Assembly: GCF_008728515.1 (NCBI RefSeq)
Contig: NC_044981.1
Location: forward strand, 112,521,702 to 112,585,701
DNA from: Papio anubis
Lineage: Eukaryota; Chordata; Mammalia; Primates; Cercopithecidae
DNA length: 64,000 nucleotides
Direction: 5' to 3'
This document shows, one piece after another, positions 12,040-23,387 of the stretch (its first letter is position 1; each line of letters starts with the position of its first letter). The notes under the pieces are model-generated. The model was not told where the DNA came from, searched no databases, and was given only the letters and a program-made list of their open reading frames with translations. The translations under genes were made by a program, and so were the position numbers.

Positions 12040-13150
12040 TCTCAAATAATGTAACTTTAAACCCCAAGGACACAGAAAAAAAATCAAATTAAGCCCAAAA
12101 TCAGCAGAAGAAAGGAAATAATAAAAAATAGACCAGAAATACATGAATTTGAGAATAGAAAAACAATAGAAGAGATAAACAAATCTAAGAGTTGGTTTTT
12201 TGAAAAGATAAAATTGACAGACCTAGACTAGATTAATGAAAAAAGACAAAGACTCAAATGATTAAAATTATGAATGAAAGAAAGACATTACAATTGATAT
12301 CACAGAAAGACACAGGATCATAAGAGACTACTATAAACAATTGTGTGCCTACAAATTCGATAACCGAGAATAAATGGGATACATTGCTAGAAACATAACC
12401 TATCAAGACTGCATCATGAAGAAAGAAAATTAGAATAGACGATTAGTGAGTCAGAAGATTGAATCAACAATCAAAAATCTCCTCACAGAACACTTGGACA
12501 CAGGAAGGGGAACATCACACACCGGGGCCTATTGTAGGGTCAGGGGAGGGGGGAAAGATAGCATTAGGAGATATACCTAATGTAAATGAAGAATTAATGG
12601 GTGCAGCACACCAACATGACATATGTATACATATGTAACAAACCTGCACGTTGTGCACATGTCCCCGAGAACTTAAAGTATAACAACAATAATAATAAAA
12701 AAAATCTCCTCATGAAGGAAAGGCCTGGGTCAGATGGCTTCATGAGTAAATTCTACAAGACATTTAAAGAAGAAATAACCTCTATTTTTCTCAAGGTCTT
12801 CCAAAAAAATTGAAGGGGAGGCAGCACTTCCAAACTCCTTTTACAAGGCTAGAATTACTCCCACACCAAAGCCAGATAAGAAGACTGTAAGAAAAGAAAA
12901 TTACGGGCCAATATCTCCAGCGATCACAGATGCAAACATTCTCAACAAAATACCAGCAAACTGAATTCAACAGCACATTAAAAGGATCATACACCATGAT
13001 CAAGTGGGATTTATCCCTGGGATGCAAGGATGGTTCAACATGCAAAGCAATAAATGTGACATACCATACAAATATAGTGAAGGATAAAAATTATACGATC
13101 ATCTCCACAGACACAGAAAAAGCATTTGACAAAATTTAGCATCCTTTTAT
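12040..13150 (+). mobile_element. L1 ORF2 fragment with an embedded L1 3' end
   Basis: 12140-12480 and 12700-13140 read as L1 ORF2 on the plus strand. Translations such as ISTDTEKAFDKI (to 13139) are the reverse-transcriptase block. Between them, 12481-12700 matches an L1 3'UTR end (GGGAACATCACACACC to the ACAAACCTGCACGTTG segment), so a second L1 tail was inserted or joined here. Frames are broken. Confidence 0.8.
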
Positions 13151-13167
13151 AATAAAAACCCTCAACA

Positions 13168-13468
13168 GGCTGGGCATGGTGGCTCATGCCTGTAATCCCA
13201 GCACTTTGGGAGGCCGAGGCAAGCAGATCACGAGGTCAGGAGATCGAGACCATCCTGGCTAACACAGTGAAACCCCGTCTCTACTAAAAATACAAAAAAT
13301 TAGCCAGGAGTGGTGGTGGGCGCCTGTAGTGCCAGCTACTCAGTAGGCTGAGGCAGGAGATGGTGTGAAACCCGGGAGGCAGAGCTTGCAGTGAACCGAG
13401 ATCGCGCCACTGCACTCCAGCCTATGCAGCAGAGCGAGACTTCATCTCAAAAAAAAAAAAAAAAAAAA
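13168..13468 (+). mobile_element. AluY-like element in L1
   Basis: A full Alu with a long A tail. L1 sequence lies on both sides, so it inserted into the L1. Confidence 0.88.
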
Positions 13469-13474
13469 GGTTGA

Positions 13475-14170
13475 AATTAAAAATGAATAAATATGATGGC
13501 GAGGATGTGGAGAAATAGGAACTCTTCTACACTGTTGGTGGGAGTGTAAATTATTTCAACCACTGTGGAAGACAGTGTGGCTATTCCTCAAGGATCTAGA
13601 ACCAGTAATACCATTTCATCCAGCAATTCCATTATTGGGTATATACCTAAAGGATCATAAATTATTCTACTATAAAAACACATACACAGGTATGTTTATT
13701 GCAGCACTGTTTACAATAGCGAAGACTTGGAACCAACCGGAATGCCCATGAATAATAGACTGGATAAAGAAAGTGTGGCACATATGTGCCAGGCAATACT
13801 ATGCAGTCATACAAAAGAATGACTTCATGTCCTTTGCAGAGACATGAATGAAGCTGGAAACCATCATTCTCAGGAAACTAACACAAGAACAGAAAACTGA
13901 ACACTGAATATTATCACTTATAATTGGGAGTTGACCAATGAGAACACATGGACACAGGGAAGAGAATATCACACACTGGGGCCTGTCAGGGGGTTGGGGG
14001 CAAGGGGAGAGAGAGCATTAGGACAAATACCTAATGCATGTGGGGCTTGAAACCTAGATGTCGGGTTGATAAGTGCAGTAAACCACCATGGCAGATGTAT
14101 ACCTATGTAACAAACCTGCACATTCTGCACATGTGTCCAAGAACTTAAACTAAAATGAAAACATAAAAAT
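13475..14170 (+). mobile_element. L1 3' end
   Basis: Plus-strand ORF2 tail and 3'UTR, including the CCAGCAATTCC and GGGTATATACC blocks and the ACAAACCTGCACATTCTGC segment. It ends near 14165 in an A-rich tract. A related L1 3' portion lies at 52150-53450 at the equivalent place in unit 3. Confidence 0.85.
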
Positions 14171-14880
14171 GAATAAATAAATTGACATGAGGCAAAAAAA
14201 AATGGGTTTAACTGACTCAGGCAAGAGAGAACTCTGCACTATAAACTCTAACCCTGCCCTACGAAAATAAACTCTAGTAATTTAAAATAATTGTAAGGTA
14301 TGTGATCATAGCTTTATAAAAATTACACATGATTCTACAAAAACCCTAACATTAAACTATGTATAATGGAATTTCAGATGATTTCCACCTTATTCTTTAT
14401 ATCCTTCTTTTTTGTTCCATTTTGAAGTGACATTTTTTGTTTATCCTCTGGAAGTCATTGCTCCCAGCCATCCCCTTCAGCACCCACCCTCTCCTTTTCC
14501 GGGGTCCACCCCAGCCCTTCTCTGGCCTGAAACTGTGGCTTCCTTGGCACTGAAGGCACAAGAATTGCATTCAGCCTCAGGAGAGAGGAGGACAAGGGCA
14601 GGTAGTGGAGATGTTCTCAGCATTGCAGACTAATTTAACAGCACCCAGTCTCCATTGCAAATGGCTGCATTTCTCCACATGTTATCTACAAGCAGGCCAA
14701 ACTTACCCCTTTCCTGATTGGTTTCTCACTCTTCCCAACTCCTACTTGAAAATACATATTCTTCCACCTAATATTTCTTTCTACCTCTTGTCGTCACAAT
14801 ATATTCTGATTTATTGTGCCCAGGAAACACTGGTCTCACCATGTCCTAAGTTACCATCTAAAGTGTAGTGAATAAATGGA
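14171..14880. repeat. Duplicon segment shared with 53455-54150
   Basis: The stretch from AACTGACTCAGGCAAGAGAG onward can be followed, with substitutions and small gaps, at 53470-54150. The shared block includes GTGGCTTCCTTGGCACTGAAG (14535 and 53831). No coding function is evident. It marks the left part of units 1 and 3. Confidence 0.8.
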
Positions 14881-15639
14881 AAACAAAGAGGCCCCTGCCC
14901 CATCACTGCCTCTCATGTATTCACTCACAGGGTAAGTACAGCCTCAGCACCAACAGTGAGCTGTGCTGTGGACACTTCTCTCAGGAAAACAGACAAAATC
15001 CCTGCCCCAGTGGGGACAGCAGGTGAACATAATGAGCAGGTGCATTGCATCGGACGTAGGAAGGTGACAGATGATTCAGGTGGTGGGGAGCAAGGTAGTG
15101 GAGAGGAAGCGTAGGAGGGGAGTCCCCAGGTTCTCAATAGCCTAAACAGGAAGGACTCCCCAAAAAGTAACCTGTGTTACTGTGTGTCCTGGCTTCATGA
15201 AGGTGAGCATTCCCGCAGGAGGCAGACCCCATCAAATATACTGGAGTGGTCCAAGGAAAATCCAGAAGGTGCCTTTGTAACATTTTCAAGATAACCCTAT
15301 AACAAAAGAGATACCCAATAATGTATTCATTAAGTAGTCAGGAGCAAACAATAAACATTTATGACCTAGCAATTTTATTGCCATTTAAGAAAATATTTCA
15401 CATAAATTGAAAAAGTAGTATGTGAATTTCTTTCTTAAATAAACACAAATGTTTACTAATGGACATGAGTACCTACTGTGCATGAACAACTTCTCAAACC
15501 TTGGAAGCGGATTGGACACAGCCACCCTCATTTCCTATTTCATACCTATTTTTGCAGGGGTTCTTGTTTTTTTTTTTTTTTTTTTTTAATCACAGCAACT
15601 GTTGGAATCACAGATTGTAAAACTACAATGTCATCTAAA
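14881..15639. other. No recognisable gene
   Basis: No gene is recognised. A long T run at about 15569-15588 may be a retroposon tail in reverse. Confidence 0.4.
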
Positions 15640-16390
15640 GCAATGGTGCATAGTCTAATGTTGAAACTATAAAATACTTTGGACCAGTGCTTCCTGTGGT
15701 GTCCAGTAGATGGCACCGCTAATCTTGCAAATATTTCAAAAAGCCCAGAGTTCCTTGGCACACAATTGTGACATCATGGTGGATGAGGGGTCAATAAAGA
15801 GTTTATTTTAGAGAGTTGGGTCAGTTCCTCCCACCCTGCAGATCAAGATTCCCTGAGGGCAAAGAGCAGAGGGGTGCTCTCTGGTGGCCCAGCAGTTCTG
15901 CCCCAGGGGAGAGGTTTCTCTTCTACTACAGCGAAAACCCACAGGACTCTGCTTCATCTCAGAACCAAGGATACCAGGAAGGAAGGTCAGAGTGAGGAGG
16001 TGTCTGAGTCTTTCAGATCACACAGTGACATCACACAGTGACATACGGCTTGATGGCTTCAGAAATCCTCCATGAGCTGGGAGACAGCCCCCGAGGTGAC
16101 AGGTGAGTGCGCGGGAAGGGACAGACACAACAACTCTCAAGATGACACCCAGTTTCTCCCGTGTGTTTATGTATGTCTGTGTGTGCACGTGCGTGTGTGT
16201 GGGTGTGTCTGTATTTGTGCATGAACTTGTGTATGTGTGTGTGTCTGTATGTGTGGGAGCATATGCTATATGTATATGTATGAATGGTGAATTGATTTCC
16301 TGGTTGCTTTGCAGTGACGGGAGACAGGGACCCCAGGACAGGTTCCTGCCCACCCCTCCTTCCCTATCTTCCCTCCAGACATTCCCTCCT
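15640..16390. repeat. Duplicon segment, copy 1 of a pair (partner 32378-33210)
   Basis: From GGTGCATAGTCTAATGTTG the sequence is paralogous to 32378 onward. It continues through the GATGGCACCGCT block, the GAAAACCC...ACAGGA block and the GT-rich microsatellite to CCCACCCCTCCTTC. Copy 1 has a 13-base tandem duplication, TCACACAGTGACA, at about 16018-16043 that is single in copy 2. After the CCTCCTTC point, copy 1 carries about 1.9 kb absent from copy 2. Confidence 0.85.
16165..16285. repeat. GT-rich microsatellite
   Basis: Imperfect (GT)n with TGTATG interruptions. The corresponding tract in unit 2 lies at 32946-33125 and has different lengths, so both have evolved independently since duplication. 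Open frames here, such as 16103-16420, are repeat artefacts. Confidence 0.9.
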
Positions 16391-17552
16391 CCCTGTGGAA
16401 AGAGTCTACCCAGTAACTGAGGGTTCATTACTGCAGACTTCTCACAGCTCCCCAAGGTTCTATGATATTTCCACTCCCAGGCCTCCTCCTCATGCTTGTC
16501 CCTCTGTCGGGTGCCCTGTCTTCTCCTCCCACCAGGCCATGCTGTATTCTTCCAATTCCTACAAGAATAATGTGAAATGCCACCTCCCAACAAGCCTCCA
16601 TGCAACTCCCCAGGCAGAAAGAGTCACCCCCTCTTCTGCCCTCTCATAACCCCAACCACCTCAAGGACATCACATCAGCAGCAGCAGCCACGTGGATGTT
16701 TGTTTCTGTCCCTGGATTCTAAGTTCCTGAAGGACTGGACACATCCATCACCCACGTGTAAACCCAGCACCTAGCACAGTGCCTGCCATACGATATACGG
16801 TTTAAGATGCATCAGAGGAATCCAATCATAAGACTACCAAAGGGCTGCTAGAACTCAGAAAGGAATCTGTGTAATTTGGAGGATTGAACAAAGGTCTTCA
16901 TTTCTATTCTTTCCAGCACCAACCTCCATGGCTCCACTCGTCCCTACTCCTTCCCCCTAATAAGATTCGCAGGTCAGGAGAGGGGTAGGGGCAGGAGCAG
17001 CTACACCTGGTCTCCTCCACCACCCATGGTGGGGTGCACCCTTGGTGGGACCTGGTGAGCATGACAGCCCCTGGGCCTAGGGGACCTGTACCCTCCACAG
17101 CCCCACAGAGACCAGCAGGAGCTGTTCAGCCACTTGCAGAGACAGCCAGAGAGTGCTTCAAGGACTGCATGGAGCACTGGAGAAGCGGGGAGTTCAGGGC
17201 CCTCTTTTGTGAGGCATAGAAATTTAGGCAGGATCATGTCTACAAAAGAGGGTGTCACTTTGGCTTATCAATGCTTTCACCTCCTTACAGCTTTCAGATT
17301 GGAGTGGGTGCTTTACTTGTTTTTATGGATTATTGTGTCAACCAAAACGAGAGGTCGGAATCACTCTAAAGATTTTAAACATCTTCAAGATTTGACGAAT
17401 GCACATTTTAATGCCACATCTACTTCTAGGAAGCTGTGGCTGAATAAAGCATTTTATTATATGGCATTCCCCAAATTACTTATTTGGAATTTTAATCTAC
17501 ATAATGTCATACAACCATGTGAAAAGTAAAAACTAAAAAGCAATAACTTTTT
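16391..17552. other. Sequence unique to unit 1; no recognisable gene
   Basis: Lies in the ~1.9 kb that unit 2 lacks (its partners join at 33215). Several short open frames are present with no domain I can name. Confidence 0.45.
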
Positions 17553-17805
17553 GGGCTAGGAGTGGTGGCTCATTCCTGTAATCCCAGAACTTTGGGAGGC
17601 CAATGTTGGAGGATCACTTGAGGCTAGGAGTTGGAGGTCAGCCATGGCAAGCAACATGGTGAGACCCTGTCTCTGTGCATTATTTTAAAAATTAACCAAG
17701 TGTAGTAGCATGTGACTGTAGTACCAGCTCCTCAGGAGGCTAAGGTAGGAGGATCTCTTGAGCCTGGGCGACAGTATGAGAGCCTGTCTCAAAGAAAACA
17801 ACAAC
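17553..17805 (+). mobile_element. AluJ-like element
   Basis: A diverged, shortened Alu with the head GGGCTAGGAGTGGTGGCTC and the terminal GCCTGGGCGACAG. It is within the 1.9 kb present only in unit 1. Confidence 0.75.
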
Positions 17806-18139
17806 AACTGCAGCAGAAATAACAAAATTTAACCCCCAATAAACTAAATTGATGGAGAATTGTGGGACCCAAATGACCAAAGAATGCGATTTTTCACTTT
17901 TGATGAATTAAAGGGTCTGCTGAGTGTCAGTATTTCTAGAATGTTTCATCTCAGGAAATACCATTTCCTCTGGTGAATCCACTCCTTAGTCCAGGTCCTC
18001 TGAGAAGCAGGTGCCTACCTGGGATTCACGTGAGGGGATTTCACTGGGAGAAACCCTGGGAGAACCATTCAGCAGGATGCAATTCTGACCCCAAGTGCAG
18101 GAGGGAGGGACAGGAGGTTGGGCAGGTGCATCCTACACT

Positions 18140-18580
18140 ACAGCGAATGGTGCTGGGACAACTGGATGGCACATGCGGAAGAATGAGGCAGACCCCTTCC
18201 TTACAGCACACACAAAAACTAGCTCTAGATGAATGGCAGATGTCCACTTAAGACATGAAACTATGAAAGTCTCAGAAGAAAACAGAGCAGTAAATTTCTG
18301 TGACCCCGGATTTTACAAATGCTTCTTAAGTACTGTACGCCAATAGCACAAATGGCAAAATAAAAAGTAGTTTAATTTCATTTCATGCAAATGTAAACTT
18401 TTGTGCTTCAAAAAGGACTCCATTAGGAAGGTTAAAAACTTACAGAATGACAGAAAGCATTTGAAAATCATATATCTAATAAGGGACTGGTAAACTGAAT
18501 ATATAAAGAACTCTTGCAACCCAACATTATAAAGCAAAATAACACAATTAAATATACACAAAGAATTTGAAAAGATGTTT
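18140..18580. mobile_element. L1-derived fragments
   Basis: 18140-18300 contains GAATGGTGCTGGGACAACTGG and following L1 ORF2-like plus-strand sequence. 18335-18580 is an older L1-like segment that also occurs at 33215-33480 and, more diverged, at 55480-55770. This shared piece ties the three duplicon units together. Confidence 0.65.
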
Positions 18581-21500
18581 CTCCAAAGTGAGACAGGTGT
18601 AATACAGTGTGGCCACAAAAGAGAAAATTTTAGGCAGCAGTTTCAGGTTGACTAGCAAAAGGAATCTGTTGAAATATCTGCAGAGGCTGTGGGCTACTAA
18701 GACCCTAAAAGACAGAGTATGGACTAAACTGGCTAAGAATGAGTGGACCCAACATGACCCTGGGTTTGACCTCGGTTTCACCTAGGACCCTATTATACAC
18801 TCATTAACATACTAAACACACACCCACCAGCGTCCTGACAATTCTGAGAACACCCATATTTGGTGTAAAACTGGGTGGCGCCACAGTTCTGAGCAATCTC
18901 CACCTTCTTTCAGGAATTTTCATGAATATTCCATCCCTTGGTTAAAGAAACCCAGAAAGGTGGCAGCCCCAAACCCCCTTGCACCTGCCTCTGCACTCCT
19001 GTAGAAGGAGGGGAAACTGGTACAGGCTTCCTGAGGCACAGTGTGACAGAGTTCATCAAGAGTCAAAAATATCCAAGTCTGAATTAAGAATATGTATTAA
19101 GAATGAATTAAGAATATGTAGAATAGATTCTGGATATCTATTCTACACAGTTAAATTGAGATTCATACAAGCACAGTTTCTGCAGCATTTGGTTCCGTAA
19201 AAGTAACTGACTGGAGACCATCTGGATCTTCAGACACAGACACCAGTTACATTTGTTGTGACTGTGTACTTTTCCTTTTAGAAAGAACTCTCCGCCCTTT
19301 CTCTATTTTCCTACTGGTCCTGGAATTTATTTCTCCAGGCGGTGTCAAGAGCCCGACACCTGCTGGGGTCGAGGTCTCATCAGAGTTTGGGGACCACCCA
19401 TTGCCCACTGGCATCAGAAGAAGAATGCAAATGGCAGTGAACCCAGGAAGAGGTGCTCAGTGTCCACAGCCCTCAGGGCAATACCAACAGCACCCACAAG
19501 GGGACTCCTCACCCCGCTGGAATGGATGACCCTAAACACAGTGAGGGTGGATGGGTGGGGCCTGCGTTCCTTACAGAGCAGGCAGCAGGAGACGGAGAGT
19601 TGGTGTAGTGTAGGGTCTGTGTGTGTGTCATCCTCCTCCCATTTTCCTGGCGGAGGTTTCTCTTTGTTCTCTGGCCCTACCTGTTTCCTTCCTCATCCTT
19701 TCTCTGGTTCTCCCATTCTTCATTTCTAACCATCCCAAGGTTTTCTCTGCCTCACGACGTCTTTGCTCCGGGCCCCCAGCCCAGTGGAGAAACCAGGGGC
19801 CCTGGACCATGAGCGGCGGGGTCGGGGAGGCGACAACGGGAAGCTCCTGTTGGACCCTGGGCACTCAGGGTCTAGTGCGCCACAGGCGCCCCCCCGCAGC
19901 AGCCCCAAGACAAGGAGGATGGGGTCCTCGCGTGGGCCACACTGTCGGATCCCCAGAGATCCGAGCGGGACGGGGACGGGGACGTCTCCACACTGATCCG
20001 GTGGCAAAGTCGCCACGAGGATGAAGGAGGAACCTCGTGCTCTTCACCCCACCAGGCCCCGCGTTTCCTGTCTCCTCCTGCCACTTGCCGCGACCGCGAG
20101 TCCTCCCAGGTCTTCCAAAAGCCGTTTTGTTCGGAGGCCCGGGAGCATCCACCCGCAGCGTGGCACCCTCTCAGCGGTCTCCACCGGGCAGGACGAGGGT
20201 CCGGAGCTCAGGCGGAGCGGGCGTCCGGGGAGGAGCGCGCAGAACCCGGAGAGGACTTAGCAGAGTAGAAACTGAAACTCCCTGTGCGAACTTTCCCCGA
20301 AAGTCACCTGTGGTTGAAATCAGAAATCACCTATAATATACTCCCTGTGACAACACCGTTGGGTAAATATCTAGAACCAGTGCCTCCTCACTGCAGCAGA
20401 ACCTCACGCCGCTGCCCGGGTTCCGTGTCCTCAGACCCTTGTGGCCCCCAACAGATCGGGCGAACCCACCCTGTGGCCGTCGCTGGGACTTCCGGCCCCA
20501 CTCTTCCTTAGTACTTCACCTCCACATTTTCACGTGTTTCAGAATCGAAGCCATGAAAAGTCATGTGAAAGGCTCCCCGCCCCTGCCTGCCTCCACTCTC
20601 ATTGGCCACACGCCTGGGAGGAAAGTTTATTGGATTCTTCTCATCTTTCCAGGGAGTCTTTACGCCATTTCAAACGAATATAAATACATATTCTGAATTC
20701 AGACTTGGATATTTTTGAGTCTCGATGAACACTGTCACCCTGTCCCTCAGGAAGCCTGTGCCAGTTTCCCCTCCTTCTACAGTGGATGTTTCACCCTCCT
20801 CTGCCCAAGCTGGGCCTTCACAATCACAGACAAGAGTGTCGCCAGCACTGCTATCCCGTGACATGAGATGCTTTAAAGGTGCATTACTTTGCACAGCAAT
20901 TCTGTATCTGGAAATCTGTTCTACACAATTAAATTGAGATTCATACAAGCACAGTTTCTGCAGCATTTCGTTTCTGTAAGTAACGGACTGGAGACCATCT
21001 GGATCTTCATACATAGTATGGACACTGGTTACATTTGATGTGATACAGTCATTCTATGTAATGTAGTGCAGAGATAAAAAGGAAAATAATCTGTATGTGC
21101 GGGTATTGGAAGATCTTCAACGTGTGTTATTTTGAGATTGAGTCTGCGTTCAATAGAGTGCCTATGGACTTATATTTGTTTTAAAAACCAGAATTAATAC
21201 ATAAACACATCTCTACTGTTAGTAAGGAAAGCGGCATTTCCATAACTTATTGCTAGTCTGTTTATCCGTTTTAGGAAAAATCAATATACTTGAAAAGCCA
21301 TGGTGGCAGGAATTGGTCATCACCGGCCCAGATTCTACACTGCCCTACAGATGATCCTAACTGAGGTTGCCAGAGGAGCAGGATGTGGAATGTAGTCACG
21401 TTTCAGAGAGAAACCTAGTCAGACTGGACCAGGGGTCTTGCCCTGATCTCTGCCTCTTCACCCAACTTCCACCTGGTCAGCCAGTGACCCTAGAGGGGCT

Positions 21501-21775
21501 GGGATGATGCTGGGAGGGCAGTGAAGATGGGGAGCCAATGGTGGGAACATGGTGAACATGGAGAGCTCAGACCCCACACCATCTGGGAAGGAGCTGAGTG
21601 TGATGCTGGGAGCACTGGGAAGGCAGGGAGCCTGGACACAGCACTCACTGCTCCTCCCATCTGGGACAGGATTGGGGTGGGTGATGAGAAAAGTTTCCCG
21701 AGTAACACAGTTCCTAATCCTGGCAGAATGACTCGCCCCAGTTGCACTACAGTCAAGACCCACTTGGCCCACAGA
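18335..21775. repeat. Duplicon block, copy 1 (partner 33215-36395)
   Basis: A long paralogous stretch. It can be traced by eye through many landmarks: TTTAATTTCATTTCATGC, GAAATATCTGCAG, the CpG module, CATGAGA with the TTTAAAGGTGCATTACTTTGCAC region, and GGGATGATGCTGGGAGGGC. Its right end near 21770 precedes a different flank in each unit. A third, more diverged partner runs from about 55480 to 58180. Confidence 0.88.
19740..20330 (+). promoter_or_regulatory. CpG-rich module with ISRE-like element, copy 1
   Basis: A GC- and CpG-rich stretch about 3.1 kb before ULBP2 exon 1. At 20268-20280 it contains GAAACTGAAACTC, matching the GAAANNGAAA form of interferon-stimulated response elements, followed by GAACTTTCCCCGAAAG. 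The same arrangement is found at 34919 (unit 2) and 57654 (unit 3). No transcript start can be shown from sequence. Regulatory use is an inference. Open frames in it are composition artefacts. Confidence 0.55.
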
Positions 21776-21904
21776 CCAGTCTAACACAGGGCATGGTAAA
21801 TTCAGGAGTGAATACTACTGAGGCATCTGCCCGGGCATAGGAAACAGTAACTAGAGGACGGCACAGCAAGTGGCTCAGACTACCTCACCCCACACTCTCC
21901 AATA

Positions 21905-22012
21905 CTGAGTGGGGAGGAAGCCTTGAGCCCAGGAGGTTGAGGATTCAGTGAATTATGATCGTGCCACTGCACTCCAGACTGGTGACAGAGCATGACTCTG
22001 TCACACACATGC
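21905..22012 (+). mobile_element. Alu 3' fragment
   Basis: Only the right end of an Alu: GCCCAGGAGGTTGAGG to CCACTGCACTCCAGAC and a short tail. It sits just after the duplicon block end. Confidence 0.65.
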
Positions 22013-22601
22013 TCACACACTTAAATTGTGTGAGCAATTCTCACACGGGGAGATCCGTATGCGCTCACTGTGGATCCAGGTCTCAGGGAGCAGGAGGGTG
22101 TTCTGTATTGTGGGGAGATGGGGGACACACGTGGGAGGGGGTATTTGTGTCCAGCTTTGAAGGATGGCTGGCCCTTTGCCCCGGGGGAACAGGCCAGCAG
22201 AATGCGCTGACAGTGGGGAACCACCAGGAACTTTCTCTAGAACCTGCTCTGCTGAGCCCGCTGCACCATCCCTGGACCTGGGCAAGGGAAGCTGCTGAAC
22301 TGGGAGCTCAGGGCCCATCTCTCTGAGGAGCTTTCTAAATCAGCAAGTGTGTCACAGGTTGAGATTTTAGGGACGAGGTCCTCAATGTTGTCCTCAATTT
22401 TAATGAGCAGACTCTTTTGACCAGTCTGCATTGGGCAGAGCAGGAGCAAGACATAAATATTTAAGATAATTTTTAAAGCTGTTTAATTTTGGTAAAAACA
22501 TAGAAGATAAAATTTACCATCTTGACCAATTGTTTAGTGTACAATATGTTGTTTTAAACCTCTGAAACCCTGCCTGCTGTTCCTGTAATAAAACCTAGCC
22601 A

Positions 22602-22885
22602 GGGCCAGGCGCGGTGGCTCACGCCTGTAATCCCAGCACTTTGGGAGGCTCAGTGGATCACCTGAGGTCAGGAGTTTGAGACCAGCCTGGCCAACACAGT
22701 GAAACCCCATCTCTACCAAAAATTCGCCAGGCGTGGTGGAGGGCGCCTGTAATCCCATCTACTCCGGAAGCTGAGGCCAGAGAATCCCTTGAATCGTGGT
22801 GGCAGCGGTTGCGGTGATTGGAGATCAGGCCACTGCACTCCAGCCTGGGCAACAAGAGCGAAACTCCATCTCTAAATAAATAAAC
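22602..22885 (+). mobile_element. Alu element upstream of ULBP2
   Basis: A full Alu, AluS/Y-like, ending in an AAAT-repeat tail. It sits about 0.5 kb before ULBP2 exon 1. The equivalent place before ULBP1 has a separate Alu at 41066. Confidence 0.85.
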
Positions 22886-22959
22886 AAATAAGAAAACCTA
22901 GCCCGGACTGTAATCACGTCCACTGGGAACTGGGGAAGTAGTGGAAGGGACGCCATCAG

Positions 22960-23387
22960 GCCTGTGGCTGCCCCCAGAGCGGGGTGAGCCAAGGACCCCG
23001 TGGCGCAAGCAGGGGGAGGGAGAGTGTCGCGGGCCCAGGCGGGGACAGGGAGACGCCGCCCCCGCTGAATATTCCTCTGCAAGTTTCTTCACCTTCAATA
23101 AAAAATGCTGTGATGATTAAATGAATCTGTCGTGGAAGGAACCGTGTCCTGGCAGGGGCCGGGCCGACACCCAGACACCAACCCGAAGGGGGCTGGGGCA
23201 AAGGGGAGGGACACCCGGAAAGGGGAGGGACACCGGCAGGGCAGACAACCGTATTTCTAACCTGTGTAACGGCGGCAAACGTGGATGGAGCGCCCCCATA
23301 TATAAGCCGACTTTTCAACCTTGAGGTGATTCATCTTCCAGGCTCCCCTTCCATCAAGTCTCTTGTCCCCAGCCCTCTGGTTTCCCA
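22960..23387 (+). promoter_or_regulatory. ULBP2-like core promoter
   Basis: GC-rich sequence leads to a TATATAA box at 23299-23305, 83 bases before the ATG at 23388. Transcription should therefore start near 23330. A short tandem of AAGGGGAGGGACACCCGG-type units lies at about 23197-23232. The stretch from TATTCCTCTGCAAGTTTC (23068) is paralogous to 41670 onward upstream of ULBP1, so the promoters share ancestry although the TATA contexts differ. Confidence 0.7.

Noticed and set aside
16103..16605. Open frames with Cys/Val or His/Thr runs over the GT tract
   Set aside because: Produced by the microsatellite, and found likewise at 32844-33267.
19623..20336. Several overlapping open frames in the CpG module
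   Set aside because: GC-rich sequence has few stops. The frames are not maintained between the three copies.
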